In this document: positions 35,593-47,068 of the stretch, in pieces
Position numbering within the stretch: position 1 is the first letter of the stretch
Layout of the letters: every line of letters begins with the position of its first letter
NCBI GenBank assembly: GCA_963457665.1
Contig: OY735206.1
Location: 30,125,551 to 30,189,550, forward strand
Reading direction: 5' to 3'
From: Thysanoteuthis rhombus
Lineage: Eukaryota > Mollusca > Cephalopoda > Oegopsida > Thysanoteuthidae
DNA: 64,000 nt
Notes under the pieces: model-generated
Databases searched by the model: none
Seen by the model: only the letters and a program-made list of their open reading frames with translations
What the model was told of the DNA's origin: nothing
Position numbers and translations under genes: made by a program

Positions 35593-36015
35593 TACCTCCC
35601 TCCCTTCACAATGTATCTCTCCCATCTACTCCTTATAATATATCTACACACCCTTTCACAGTAATGTATCTGCCCCTCCCCATACAATGTTTCTGTACCT
35701 TTTTCCTGCAATCTACCTCCCCCTCCATTCCCCTCTACTGCATCTCCTCCACCTTCCCCTACAATGTATCTCCCTAACCCTCTGACTGCAATGAAATCTT
35801 CCACCTTCATCCTGCAATGTATATCCCTCTCTCTTTCCTACAATTCATCTCCCACGCTTTCACCCTCAAATACATCTCCCCCACCTTTCCCTAGAAAATA
35901 TCTCCTCAATCCACCATGCAATATACCTCCCCCCCATTTTCATCTTACTCCCTCCTGCATTCTCCCCATCCGTTCCTTACACTGTATCTTCCCAACCTTC
36001 TCCCCATCATCTGCA
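35591..36015. repeat. degenerate pyrimidine-rich minisatellite, ~25 bp unit
   Basis: Repeated CAATGTATCTCCCYCACC-like units; AATGTATCT-like starts at 35610, 35637, 35663, 35686 and 35710 are 23-27 bp apart. About 15 diverged units. Open frames here on both strands are repeat artefacts. Confidence 0.8.
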
Positions 36016-36354
36016 GATTAGCTCAAATACTCACCGACCACCAAATGCAGTCTACGTTCCTCGTCTTGTACTTGTGTTTATGAAAACCCCGCCTCTATTA
36101 AGATCAATCTTAAGAGAAAACACTTCACATTAATGTAATTAATCCCGATTTGACCCTTCTTGAAATTAAATCTTAAACCTAACTGTCAGCTGTTTTTCCT
36201 AATTACCTAACAGCCAAATCATTGTGACTCATTTTGGTATCATTATCAAGAGTATTTTTTACATTGGACATTCTCTTGGTTGTTTTTGCAACTTCAAAAT
36301 GACTTAGTTTTAGTTGGGACGAAGTGAACACACGTTTCTGTTCGTACGTATATA

Positions 36355-36685
36355 CACTGGCGTTCCTAGGGTTGGTTTCAACCGGGGCGGTAACTCAGGG
36401 CGTCGCCCTCAATGTTGCCAACTCAATTTTTTTTTTTTTTTTTCGCGTTTAATCGACTTGGAATTGGAAAAAAAATCCGCCAAAGCGTGCTGAAAAACAA
36501 AACAAAAACATACTTAGCCTTTTTTAGCTATTTTTAACAGTTGAAAATAGCTGGATACGTCAGAAATCGCTGAAAAATTGCTAAAGATTGGCTAAAATCG
36601 CTGAGCAAAATGCACTAAAAGTGGCGGTAAATGATGAATTTTTGGTGTCGTTCGGGGCCGACCCCATCCCGTCAGTACGCCAGTG
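36355..36685. mobile_element. hAT-like MITE with target-site duplication
   Basis: 331 bp. The left end CACTGGCGTTCCTAGGG and the reverse complement of the right end, CACTGGCGTACTGACGGG, share a perfect 9-bp terminus. Flanks are CGTATATA (36347-36354) and CGTATATG (36686-36693), a 7/8 match, the 8-bp duplication expected of hAT elements. The interior has poly-T at 36427-36443 and no transposase. hAT assignment rests on terminus and duplication length. Confidence 0.75.
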
Positions 36686-36693
36686 CGTATATG

Positions 36694-36924
36694 TCCAGCA
36701 AGTCATGAATCTGTTATTCATACGCGACCTCTCTGGCTTTTGAAGATGCATGTCATGATAGTCTTTGATGCTTACTGTTACAACTGGAGCTTCAGACATT
36801 TTAGGGTTAATCCATGATTTAAATAGGAACAGATCCTGTTCAAAACCAGCGAAATTGTTTTTACAAATTGTTTTTACAAATGTTGACAAGTACTGATATT
36901 CATTATCAAAAGTAGAAAACATGG
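36694..36924. other. unassigned sequence
   Basis: A direct duplication of TTGTTTTTACAAA at 36858-36881. The minus frame 36581-36937 starts here but reads into the MITE, so it is not taken as a gene. Confidence 0.4.
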
Positions 36925-37151
36925 ATGCTTTCAACAATTTTCAATTTAGTCTGAGAGAAAGGGAATTCGGCTCTCATAGACCTTACTACTTCTTCCCACA
37001 CCTACTTCCTCTTCCTCTCCGCTTCGCAGCTTCTTTCTTTCAATCTCTCCTTTCGAAGTACCTAATCCGACTCCGCAACCAGCAAGCATCTTTCAATCTT
37101 TTTTGCAATTTGGTCTCCCTCTCTCTCTCACTCACACACACACTCTCTCTC

Positions 37152-37195
<44 letters not shown>

Positions 37196-37262
37196 AGCTT
37201 CCAACTTTTCTCAATTTCATCAGAAAGAAAGTAGATTTGACTCTCATAGATCTGTCCTCCTC

Positions 37263-37293
<31 letters not shown>

Positions 37294-37470
37294 ACACACA
37301 CATTCACACACACACACTCTCTCTCTCTATCTCCGTCTCTCTGCATCCAACTTTTCTCAATTTGATCAGAAAGAAAATAAATTTGACTTTCATAGACCTG
37401 TCCTACCCCCTCTCTCTCTTTCTCTAGATGCTTTCAACCGATTCCAAATTTTGCTCTTATAGACGGAGTG
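36925..37470. repeat. composite tandem array with embedded (CT)n/(CA)n/(TCTG)n
   Basis: A block like CAACTTTTCTCAATTTSATC, AGAAAGAAARTARATTTGAC, TYTCATAGAYCTGTCC occurs at about 36930-36995, partially at 37085-37112, then at 37198-37259, 37345-37408 and partially at 37428-37462. The blocks are separated by microsatellites of changing type. About 85-145 bp per unit. Confidence 0.75.
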
Positions 37471-37551
37471 ACCTTCGTCACTGGTGATAAACAAAACGCG
37501 TAACGTCCGAAAAGTATCCGACTATTTTGAATAACTCGAGAACATCGATGT

Positions 37552-37790
37552 AACTTGGCAACCTTACTACGCATGTGTGAACAGACATTCTGTCGTGGGG
37601 GTCACTCAGTAGGCAATGAGACGCCACTGAGTGTGCTTACGCACGGAGTGACTGCCGTGTTCACAATAACTGAGCGAGTCATCCTTCACGGGGCTTTTTG
37701 GCCAAAGATTGCGTCCTCAAGGTCTCTGAGCTCCACACAGTACAAATTAGGCTCCCTGTGACTTCTGGATTTTCCGGAAGAGGTTTCAGA
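37552..37790 (+). pseudogene. mariner-type element fragment, sister of 14793-15185
   Basis: From AACTTGGCAACCTTACTACG to TTCCGGAAGAGGTTTCAGAC it parallels, in opposite orientation, 14930-15185: shared CTTGGCAAC, TGTCACTCAGT/CTCAGTCAGCAGTGAGAC, GGATTTT..AAGAGRTTTCAGACC. The last part encodes FRKRFQT, corresponding to FTKKRFQT in the sister copy. Upstream ACGTCCGAAAAGTATCCGAC may belong to the element end. No intact catalytic motif. Confidence 0.5.
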
Positions 37791-39260
37791 CCGATGATAA
37801 GAAAAGAGGATAAAATAGATTGTGAACAAAGTCGTTCTTCTTGAATTGATACACAGGAATACCTTGGATAGTACTGCTTTGATAGTACAGATTCTGATAT
37901 TGTACGGCGATGAAGGTATTGATGTACAAGTTTATGTTACCAAGTATAATTTGGAAGAAAAAACTTGAAAAAAAACATAATCAGACCTTGAATAATGCAG
38001 TTTTGAACAGTATGAACGTCTTGGAACGGACTAACTGCACGATTGCGGGTATATCTGTACTGCAAAAAAAAAAAAAGCTGTTGGACGTGTTCCCGTTATC
38101 GCAGAGTTTTGACGGAGCATAAAATCTTTAGAAACTAGATAATTGAATTTGGATTCGAATCCAGTTCAGTATGTCCTAGTAAAACTGTTTTTAGAAAACT
38201 GACTGCCAGACTCAATCCTAGCGTTTGTTCTTTGGTAAAAGTTTAAAACAGGCAACAAATGCGTTTCCCGGTCAAGTTCAAGTTGGCGACTGAATCGACC
38301 GTGATAATTCATATCTCTTATATAACAGAGCGCCAGTCTTTGATTACAGTGCAGGCTTCCATCGTGACCCTCGAACGGAATCGGTTACTCGGCAAGATAA
38401 GGCCGAAATCTAGCCTAAAAAGGCGAAAGATTAAGAACAAGAAATAGAAAAAATATATATATAGAAGAGACTGAGGCAGGGAGGGGAAGTTATTGATGAA
38501 GAGATAAAACAGGAGAAATCGTAGTTTGAAAGCAAATTATCAAATACAACTCCAAGCCTCTCCGGCTTTGTATCGATGATAAGCTAAAAATGGAATTGCT
38601 TCATCTGGGATAAACATTTTCAGGAAAGAAACACACACACATACACACGCGCACATGCACACGCATAAACACAAACATGCACACTTACACATACACACAC
38701 ACACACCATTGCACGCACACGCACACGCTCACACTTACGAAAGAAAAACAAATCCTATGCCATATATTGCTATTAGTATCTTGTTTAAAACTTTTGACAG
38801 CATTTACCAAGTCTTCATGTAAAGCGGCAATAATCTGGCTATTTGACCGATGTGGGACCTAACTAAAAAGATATTCAAAACTGTCAGACTGCTGTAGAAA
38901 TTTGCTTCCGAACTAATCGTATTTCTAGACATCAAGAAAAAAATGCAACCTAATCTTTATTTTCGTTTTGGGCTTCCGAGTTGAAAAATCATGAAGAAAA
39001 AGTCCCCAAATTATCCAGCGAACACAGCGCTAAAAATTATGTGAGTTTCGTCCGTGTCAACATTGACAATGGGTCTAACAACATTTGTACCTGGTCAGTT
39101 GTTATAGAAAAGCCGTTTGACCCAGAAATCAACGACCCACTGACTTCTCTGTCAACCGTGTCAGTGACAAGATATCTTGGTCAAGATATATGCTCGTAAG
39201 CACAGGAATGAATGCATCCTTCCCTTTACCAAGGTCATTAGTGTTGAGTAAACACGTATA
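37791..39260. other. unassigned sequence with CA-rich tract 38632-38735
   Basis: The CA-rich tract is interrupted by GC/TG words. Frame 38981-39199 has no recognised domain. A B-box-like GGATTCGAATCC at 38152 lacks an A-box. Confidence 0.4.
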
Positions 39261-39341
39261 GCTTCAGTTGGAATTCGAACTTGTGTCATCTGATCATCAT
39301 TTCCCGTGGGCGATAACTGTTATGTCACTCTGCACCTTTTG
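39261..39341 (-). pseudogene. tRNA-like sequence (SINE head)
   Basis: Minus strand has AGAGTGACATAACAGTTATC (D-arm/A-box-like), CCCACGGGAAATGATGATC, and AAGTTCGAATTCCAACT, a near-perfect T-arm with B-box. Extra length in the variable region and poor acceptor pairing argue against a working tRNA. Confidence 0.5.
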
Positions 39342-40708
39342 CTAAGAATAGCAAATCATCAAGTTTAGTCTTGACATACCTTTACGACTCAAGGAAGAGA
39401 CTAAGTAGGGTATTACCCGCTTATTCGTAGGGTATATATACTAAAAAAGCCAGCAGGTGCCTGAAACCACGGATAGTACCAAATCCAGTAAAGACTACGT
39501 TTTTTCCAGTACATGCATACATACATATATAAATACATACATATATACCTATGATGAGGATTAGGTTATCAAGTAGGATTAATAATATATTAACAAAAAT
39601 AACTGATAAAATACACCAATTATAACATTATCTCACTATATCATGGAACGCAATGTGTGTTGTTTTCTGTCATGTTTACGTCTGATGACGTGACTTAGTA
39701 GAAATAGAATTTCATATTACGTTAAACTTGAAGATTTTCATCCACAAAGATTAATAAGTTTATAGAAAGTAGAAGAAAGGAAGAATGGACCAATTAATTT
39801 AAATGTACGTTTCCGTTTGGGGGAAATGCTGGATGGTCCAAGCAACTGTCTGGGATAGTCATCTTTTCGATGTAATCCGAACGAATTCTGACATTTTTAT
39901 TTTAACGGTCAAACTTGTCTACTCTCGTCGACACTTCGGAGAGCGAGTGGCCTTGGATGGTCGCCATCGACACCCTTTGGAAGATCCAGGCGGTCTATCT
40001 AATTTGATAAATTGTGTCTTAACTCAAGTTTACTTTTGAAACGTTTTTAATATTCCATAAGTACAATGCGCTTGCAAAACTACGTGATTATTGTCGCCAT
40101 TTCCTGACGGGAAGAGTAAGCTAGTATTGCAATAAAAGTTATGTGACAGGTAGAAGTTCGATCTTGCCGAATATCGTAGCAACGTCAGCATACGATTTTT
40201 CTTTCATCGTTAAATCAAGAACTTTCTTCTTTCCACCCTAAGGAATCATTCTACGGCTTCTGCTTGGCATATCCGAATTGTCTGCATCACTACTCTGGTG
40301 CTTTGGGAACATTATTAAGTAACATTAATGAATTGTTTATTTCTGGTGTTGACCACGTGTAACTTAAACAGTGGAACGCAGAAGCGCGGATAAGAGGGGG
40401 CACTGTACTTGATTTTCCTTAAATGTAAATATTCTTTGCTTATGTTGAAATAGATGACATTTAAATGCCATTATTCAAAGTTGGTGCTTAGATTTGATCT
40501 TTTCAACATTGCAAGGACAATGACATTAACTATGAAAAACAACAATTAACACAGATTTTATGAGGCGTTGTTATCCTAAATGCAAAATCACAGAATTGGA
40601 CGCAGTTTAGATGGAGATTAAAATCCTATCAATCAACAAAAAAAAAACTTAATCAAAATCTCACTAAGGTTCTCATTCTCTAAACTGCTGAGCATTGTTG
40701 TCACATGT
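39342..40708. other. unassigned sequence
   Basis: Frame 39803-40039 shows no recognised domain. No repeats apart from short ATACATAC runs near 39515-39545. Confidence 0.45.
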
Positions 40709-41018
40709 ATTATTATGAAATCAGGAATAACTGAGAATTATTACGAAATCAAGAATAACTGTGTATTATTACGAAATTAGGAATAACTGAGAATTATTAC
40801 GAAATCAAGAATAACTGTGTATTATTACGAAATCAGGAATAACTGAGTATTATTACGAAATCAAGAATAACTGTGAATTATTACGAAATCACGAATAACT
40901 GTATTATTACGAAATCAGAAATAACTGAGAATTATTACGAAATTAGGAATAACTGTGTATTATTACGAAATCAAGAATAACTGTGTATTTTTACGAAACC
41001 AGGAATAATTGCGTATTA
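40709..41018. repeat. 28-bp minisatellite, 11 copies, alternating dimer
   Basis: Unit ATTATTACGAAATCA plus AGAATAACTGTGT. Units ending AGAATAACTGTG alternate with units ending GGAATAACTGAG through the first part, a 56-bp higher order. One unit near 40880 is two bases short. Confidence 0.95.
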
Positions 41019-41114
41019 GCAAGTTAAAATGTTTTCAGCGGGTTTATAACTCAAAACTTATTTGTTGTTGTTTACTTCTGTCAACGAAATTGAAAGGATG
41101 AAAAAGTATTCGGT

Positions 41115-41525
41115 CGAGTCTGTTGGTGCGTTTGTTCGTCTATTTGCACGACATCCCCGTAAGTACTGAATGAATCTCAATGTGATGGGGTAAGAAAGAC
41201 GTCATAAAATTTAGGGGCGGATTTTTTTTCTGATTGAGAGTCATTTTTCCTGGGGTTTTCCCCCTATCACATCTACGACTGTCCACACCACATCTCAGAG
41301 ATTTCTCAATCAATTTCTATGATATTTTGTGGAAGGTTGGACAATAGGCTATAGAAAAGTGATTAAAATTTTGAGCAGATTCTTATACAATTATCTCTCC
41401 AGCATTGCAACTATACTTCAGCACCACATGATATTGCCAATTCAATTTCCTGTCCGCTATTCACCAATGAAGTTCAGTGATATTTTGTGGAAGGGTGGAC
41501 AACAGGTTATGGGACCGGGATTAGC
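41115..41525 (+). repeat. repeat F, two diverged units
   Basis: TTGCACGACATCCCCGTAAG and TGAATGAATCTCAATG, then CACACCACATCTCAGAG, GATATTTTGTGGAAGGTTGG, GGCTATAGAAAAGTG, and a second GATATTTTGTGGAAGGGTGG with AACAGGTTATGGG. The same words occur at 25570-25700, 42235-42345 and 53085-53510. Confidence 0.55.
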
Positions 41526-41682
41526 GCATGAATTATCAAGTGTCCAGAACTCTCTTTAGTATTCCAAAAGTCCTCAACATCACTGTTTATTCCCATACTT
41601 CCACTATCCATCTATTCCAATATCTTCACTATTCAAAGCGTATAAATAGTAATCTTATTTCTAATAAGTATTCAATTATTAA

Positions 41683-41735
41683 CCCATCGACTGTGGAAAG
41701 TGGCAAGTTTAATAATTATCCATTGCAATATAAAG
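41683..41735 (+). mobile_element. TTAA-type MITE, copy 4 (left end only)
   Basis: TTAA at 41679-41682, then CCCATCGACTGTGGAAAGTG and TTATCCATTGCAATATAAAG; the rest is missing. Confidence 0.6.
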
Positions 41736-43085
41736 AGAGGATGAAATTTTACAAAAAAATATCTTATTTAATTGAAACAATAGATTAGGGATTGCATTTA
41801 TTTGCCCTCCCGGGTAAATACGACACAAATTTAGGTTTAATGGGAAGCCCCACACGCATACATGGGAGTAAAGTTAAGGATAACCGAGTCCTACCAGGTT
41901 TTACCGCATGCGTTGAGCGTACCAGTGGCTCTACACCATTTTTGCGATGGGTAAATTCAGATAAGGAGACGGAGATCCAGGGATTACACACGCTTCGTTT
42001 GTGCTGTGTCTCACTCAAAGACGAGACATGCTGATCCTTGCTGAAAAGTTTGAACGTGATCTATAACAATTTGAAAAACATTGAATTATCTTTGTAAAAT
42101 TTCGATGGGCTTACAAGTTAGAATTAGAAAGCCACCGGGGGGGGCGCAAACCTCTGCCAACTCTATTATCCTTAAAAGCTGAATGAATGTCAGTTCATAT
42201 ACATATATCTACTATGTAGGGGAGGTGATTGTAAAAAAATCCAAATCAAATCAATTTTTCCCAAGACCATGGCCCACTCTTCAACAAGAAGTCATTGAAA
42301 TTCATTTAGAACTTTTGGAGATATTGTTTGGACCAGCAGAAGGACAACTACGGGGAAAATACGTATATCTTTAGCAACTTCGTTGGCAGAAGTGAATAGC
42401 AACAACTTCATGTCCACTCTGCAAACCAGCCATGCCATAATGTTTGTGGATTCACAAAGAACAAAAGCCATCTTGGCTTTTCGCCACGAATCGCAGTCTT
42501 CCTTGTAGGATGATTTCTTGCACGTGAAGGTCTCTGCCAACGTTGCCCCTTACATCCAAATTCGATAAGGATTAAGTCCCAAGATATCCAGCTGTTCTAG
42601 ATGATTATTCAACATTGAAACAAGAAATATCTAGAGATATCTAGATTTCAGGCTCAATTATCCTTTAAAAAAACAAATCTAAAATGATATCCAACAACTA
42701 AAACAGAGGGATTAGGCAAAAACTTTGATATTTTTGATAAAACATCTCAAACTATCGGGATTTAGAAAAAAACATCTAAATATTGATTTAAAGATATCTG
42801 AACTTCATTAAAAATATATCTAATCTTGTATCTGATATCTAAAAACAATTTCTTAAAACTAAATGCAACAAAAAAGTTTTGATACAAAATATTTAAGTTG
42901 GTAACTGGTGTCTGCTGTGTGGAAAACCGGTTTGACAAGATCAGAGACATAAGATTGCATTTTTCCGGTTTCTATTCTGTCGCGTTGCACACGTTCAAAT
43001 ACGATCAGATATTTTTAACTCACTGGGTCGAAAAGGAAACTTCGTGCTGTTAGCACATGTCAGAATTCCTCTCTATTACAGTACT
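41736..43085. other. unassigned sequence, repeat F piece at 42235-42345
   Basis: 42290-42340 (CATTGAAATTCATTTAGAAC, TTTTGGAGATATTGTTTGGA) is repeat F. The open frames at 41785-42034 on both strands have no recognised domain. A G8 tract at 42138-42145. Confidence 0.4.
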
Positions 43086-43089
43086 TTAA

Positions 43090-43212
43090 CCCATTAACTG
43101 CACCAGGTGTCGGCGAGTAATAGATATCAATTGCAAGATAAAAGCCCTATCCCATCGCAAGGTACGCACTGCAAGACAAAAGCTCGACCCATAAATATAC
43201 ATCAAATTTTGT
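43090..43212 (+). mobile_element. TTAA-type MITE, copy 5 (truncated)
   Basis: TTAA at 43086-43089, CCCATTAACTGCACC, then CAATTGCAAGATAAAAGCCC, CTGCAAGACAAAAGC. The right half is lost before the (TA)n at 43240. Confidence 0.7.
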
Positions 43213-43236
43213 AAGCCTGTTACGAACGGAGATATG

Positions 43237-43239
<3 letters not shown>

Positions 43240-43312
<73 letters not shown>
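43240..43312. repeat. (TA)n then (TG)n compound microsatellite
   Basis: TA to 43295, TG from 43296. Confidence 0.95.
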
Positions 43313-43313
<1 letters not shown>

Positions 43314-44209
43314 TCAGCTCGATGGATGATGGCGTATTTCATAGACATGGTTTTCTTATATACTTCAGATTCGTACCGGGATTTGTTCAACAGAATTTTT
43401 GGTCTGGTAATAATCATAAGATGAATAAAAACAGTATAAGACATTAACATACGGATAGACGAAGGCCAAACTAGACATAACTACTATTGAATCAGACACA
43501 AATCACCAAAAAAAAACATTCTGTAAAACTAGGGTCTTTCTTTAAATATTTCGGCATCCCCAAATCCTTCTTTCTGCGATAAGTGGTGCTGAACTTCATC
43601 TTGGCACAAACCCCACTAACCCTGGATCTCTCCTATCCAAAAGTTGGGTCATTAGACTAAAGATTATAAGATGGTCGAGAATCTTAAGGGAGTTGAACTA
43701 ATGAGAGAACGGGCTAGTTCTTATCTTTTACTGTCGCTGCTGCTCCCGGCGGGCCCACCTTCAACCGTGTTGATCTTCTGATTGTAGGGATCGGCGGTGT
43801 CAATAAACTAGTGAATGTCTATTGGTGGAGAGACCCCCTGAACTTTATCGCGTCACCTTCACCTCCTTTCAACATGATATCTGATCCATATTGTTGACAC
43901 GTTTTACGACCCTACAATCTTCAAGCTTTCCTTGTACATTCCCCGTTGAAAATGATGTTTTAGTCGATGTTTGGATTGTATCGTATCATGCCTTATCTTG
44001 AATACCGTCCACTCCAAGTCCAGTGACTTTGTGCCCAGTTATGTTTTGTAAGAAGGACAGCGTGCCACTTACTTAGTGACTCGAGTACCGTTACATTCGG
44101 GCCTGTGACATTATGGCCGGTCACTTTGTTTTTTATCAATGAGCATCGATGAGGGGTACCTCCCATTAGATATTGATTATCAAATTCGTCTCTAAGTAGA
44201 CTTCGATCT
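43313..44209. other. unassigned sequence with degenerate GTGACTTTGTG words
   Basis: 44017-44130 contains CCAGTGACTTTGTGCCCAG, TAGTGACTCGAGTACC, TGTGACATTATGGCCGGTCA, CACTTTGT: a short degenerate tandem repeat. No gene. Confidence 0.45.
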
Positions 44210-44400
44210 TCACTATAGGCCTTACTAATGTGGCCTTGAGCCAGACTAAGCTAAGCTCATTTCGTCTTTACCGTAGAGTAGTGATTATTAAGCTTCTGTC
44301 GAATATCATTCCTACTATTGCAAGTTTGATCCTCACTGAGCGCCTTACACTTATGGCCTGTGGAAAACTTCGTAAAGCTTAGAAAATACTTATGTACACT
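44210..44400 (+). mobile_element. SINE V, two copies in tandem
   Basis: TGTGGCCTTGAGCCAGACTA at 44229 and TTGATCCTCACTGAGCGCC with TTATGGCCTGTGG at 44328-44370, the same arrangement as at 29090-29325. Confidence 0.55.
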
Positions 44401-44410
44401 GATACACTGA

Positions 44411-44411
44411 G

Positions 44412-44452
<41 letters not shown>

Positions 44453-44895
44453 GTCAGTCTCTTAACATCCGTCGTTGGACATAGACCTTCCCTAGGATTC
44501 GCCACACTTCTCTATCATGGGCGTTGCGGAGCCAGTACTTTCTGAATTTATCTTGTTCGTCTCTCCATCTTGTGTTATGTCAGCCTCAGTTTCTTATGTG
44601 ATCTCTGGGGATCCATGTTCTACGTCACGATGTCCATCGGTTGTCCGCCATTCGTGCAACATGGCCAGCCCACTGCCATCTGAGCTTTTTAATGGATTCT
44701 ATGATGTCCCTGACTTCTGTCTTCTCCCGGACGTATTGTGCTGTCTTGTGGTTTCTCCATGTGAGGCCTAGCATAATTATCTCATGTGCACGTTGCATAG
44801 TTCTCTATTCGCGGATCTGTCACTTCATTAGGTTCCATGTTTCAGCTCCAAAAGTGATTATTGGGAGGATGCATTGGTTTAATGTGAATTCCTTC
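44411..44895 (-). mobile_element. RTE-like LINE 3' end, longest copy
   Basis: The reverse strand encodes, with shifts, TMQRAHEIIMLGLTWRNHKT, AQYVREKTEVRDIIESIKKL, WAGHVARM.DNRWTS, RWRDEQDKFRKYWLRNAHDR and VWRILGKVYVQRR, then a tail of (ATG)n, seen as (CAT)n at 44413-44451. The 5' limit is near 44895. Same family as 3048, 5590, 6004, 48319, 51500 and 61505. Truncated and frame-disrupted. Confidence 0.8.
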
Positions 44896-44971
44896 TGAAA
44901 TCGTTACACATTTCAAAGTCCAAGTATTGAAACTGTCACCTAAACCGTCAATCTATTTTTCTTTTCAAGTT

Positions 44972-45372
44972 GGCCTAGCTGGTTGGCTATGTATGTATCA
45001 CACATGCAGGTTGCATCGATGGGGCTAGAGGGCTGAAAAATATTTACTCCTTACTATGTCTAGAAAAAAAAGTTTTGTTTTTTTCCGAAATTCTACCCCA
45101 AAATAGTTTTTATTAGAGGGGGGTCAATTTGCAATCTAAGTTTGTGCTAAATTAGTCCCTTTTGTGCCCAGCTACGTTCACGTTTGTTCGTTTTTGTTTT
45201 GGGTTTATTTTGTTTTGGAGGTTGGGGGGGGGTCTTTAATATTTGGTCTTCAGTGATGCAAAAAAGGCTAGAGAAGCGACTTTTTTATTGATTATTATTC
45301 CAATTTTTAATTGATCACCTCCAAAATGCCATCAAAAGACGTTTGTCTCTTGACGAGTACTATTGAGTTATT
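44972..45372 (+). mobile_element. dispersed family T, copy 6
   Basis: Begins GGCCTAGCTGGTTGGCTATG, then TGTCTAGAAAAAAAAG, TCAATTTGCAATCTAAG, a G8 tract, TTGATCACCTCCAAAATGCC, GTACTATTGAGTTATTATC. Confidence 0.65.
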
Positions 45373-46269
45373 ATCATAAGAGAAATTATCTTCATTTCAA
45401 TTCAATAATCGTAAATTTCACATAATCATGGTACAATCAAGAGTGTGAATGGACCTGTCAGCTTCACTATAGATTTTGTTACAATTAGTACATAACTTAT
45501 GGAGCTTAACCGTAACACATTCAGAAAATTTAAAAAATTAAATCAAAATTAACAAGTTTGAATTAAGGATATTGTCATTTTTCTTTACTGATGAGAACTA
45601 ATTTGTGAGACCTTTCCTTTTTGCAAGCATTCATTATCTTCTTCGCAGTTGTATTTCGCACAATTCAAACCTTTCAAAGAATCACATATATTGTAAATGG
45701 GGGCCATTTTCTCTAAACTAATCAAACATTTTTTTCGTAGGATTGTGAAAGAGAATAGCAACCATCGTGTGATATAGTAGAGAATGTAATCTCATCGTTA
45801 CCCGGTTGGTTTCTAATGTTAATAGTAGAGTGTCGTGCGAAAACCACCTAAACACGGTCGCATTTTCAGTCTGGGTGGCTAAAACACATTTTATAGACAG
45901 GTTCCGTTCCGATGATGGAGTGTCCCACATACATATTCATGAGCTCACTTCCATTTTGCCTTTCCTCCCCACCTTCCTTTGACCTTTTCTCTGTCATGCA
46001 CATGTATGAGTTAATCGTCGCAGAGTTACTTCTTCATTTACTTGTCAGGGTGTCTCCTGCGAAAAATCACATTCCTAATTAGTTGCATTTCGTTTGATTG
46101 CTCTTTTCTTCTTCAGATTTCGACAGCAATTTCAACTTCTAGTCTATTTGTCCGTGGTAGTTTCTTCCTCAGTTTCCCTCTTCCGTTCTTTCCTTCATTG
46201 TTTTCTTCTTTCTATATTTCTTCATAAAAATCTTTCTTCTTTCTGCTTGTTAAAAACGGTCACCAAAAC
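45373..46269. other. unassigned sequence
   Basis: Nothing recognised; 46140-46250 is pyrimidine-rich. Confidence 0.45.
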
Positions 46270-46660
46270 CTCAGGCTGGTCATGTATGTATTTATCAGGC
46301 GTACATGCCGTACCAAAAAGGAGCTAGAGCGTTGAAATCTTCTACATTTACTACTTATTACGACTATTGAAACATGTTTTTCTTGTTTTTGACACCCTTC
46401 CCAAAATAGAGTTTCAGTCAAGGGGGTTGATTTGCAATGTATGTTTTTGCTAAATTGATCCCCAGTTCAAGCCTGCATTCATGCTTGTTTTTTGAAAATT
46501 CGGACTCTCCTAAGGATCACTGTCCAACAAAAGGCGGGGGCAGTAACTTGGTCATTGATCACTTCTTTTTGAATGTTCTAACTGCTCACTCCCTAACACA
46601 GCCTGCTGACATGAGACGCAGGTCATATGACAATTTCTATTGCGAGACTAACCAGACCGA
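46270..46660 (+). mobile_element. dispersed family T, copy 7
   Basis: Starts CTCAGGCTGGTCATGTATG and AGGCGTACATGCC, passes GTTTCAGTCAAGGGGGTTGA and TTGCAATGTATG, ends GCGAGACTAACCAGACCG. Confidence 0.65.
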
Positions 46661-46798
46661 TTTGTTTGTTCTTTTCTTTCTTTCTTCTTTCCTCTTCTTG
46701 TTATTCATCTGCTGTTTTTTTTTTCTTTCTTTTCTAGAGATTTTTCTTCTCGTCCACTCTTTGATTTTATTCAATGCTTTTTTTTTTTGGTTTTCTTC

Positions 46799-46829
<31 letters not shown>

Positions 46830-47035
46830 TCAGTCTTTCTTTCTTTCTTTCTTTCAGTCTTTCTTTCTTAATTTCCATCGTCCATTGTTTTTTCAACCGT
46901 TACTTCACTCTCTTCATAACTATCATTTTTAACCGACTATTCTTTTTCTTTCTTCAAACCCCGAACCGTTTCTTTTTTCCTTACTTTTCCGGGTTTTTTT
47001 TCATGTCCTCTCCTACATTGACCTTTACATTATCC

Positions 47036-47066
<31 letters not shown>

Positions 47067-47068
47067 TA
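46661..47068. repeat. (TTTC)n arrays and pyrimidine-rich tract
   Basis: TTTC at 46798-46868 (with CAG interruptions) and 47036-47068. Phe/Leu/Ser-rich frames here are artefacts. Confidence 0.9.

Noticed and set aside
36581..36937. 118-codon minus-strand frame
   Set aside because: Its 3' part lies inside the hAT-like MITE; no recognised domain in the rest.
40709..41018. CRISPR-like array
   Set aside because: The 28-bp units are directly contiguous with no spacers, and the genome is eukaryotic.
43700..44130. Possible LTR retrotransposon boundary (TGTTGATCTTCTGATTGTAG words)
   Set aside because: No paired LTR, primer-binding site or gag/pol frame found nearby.
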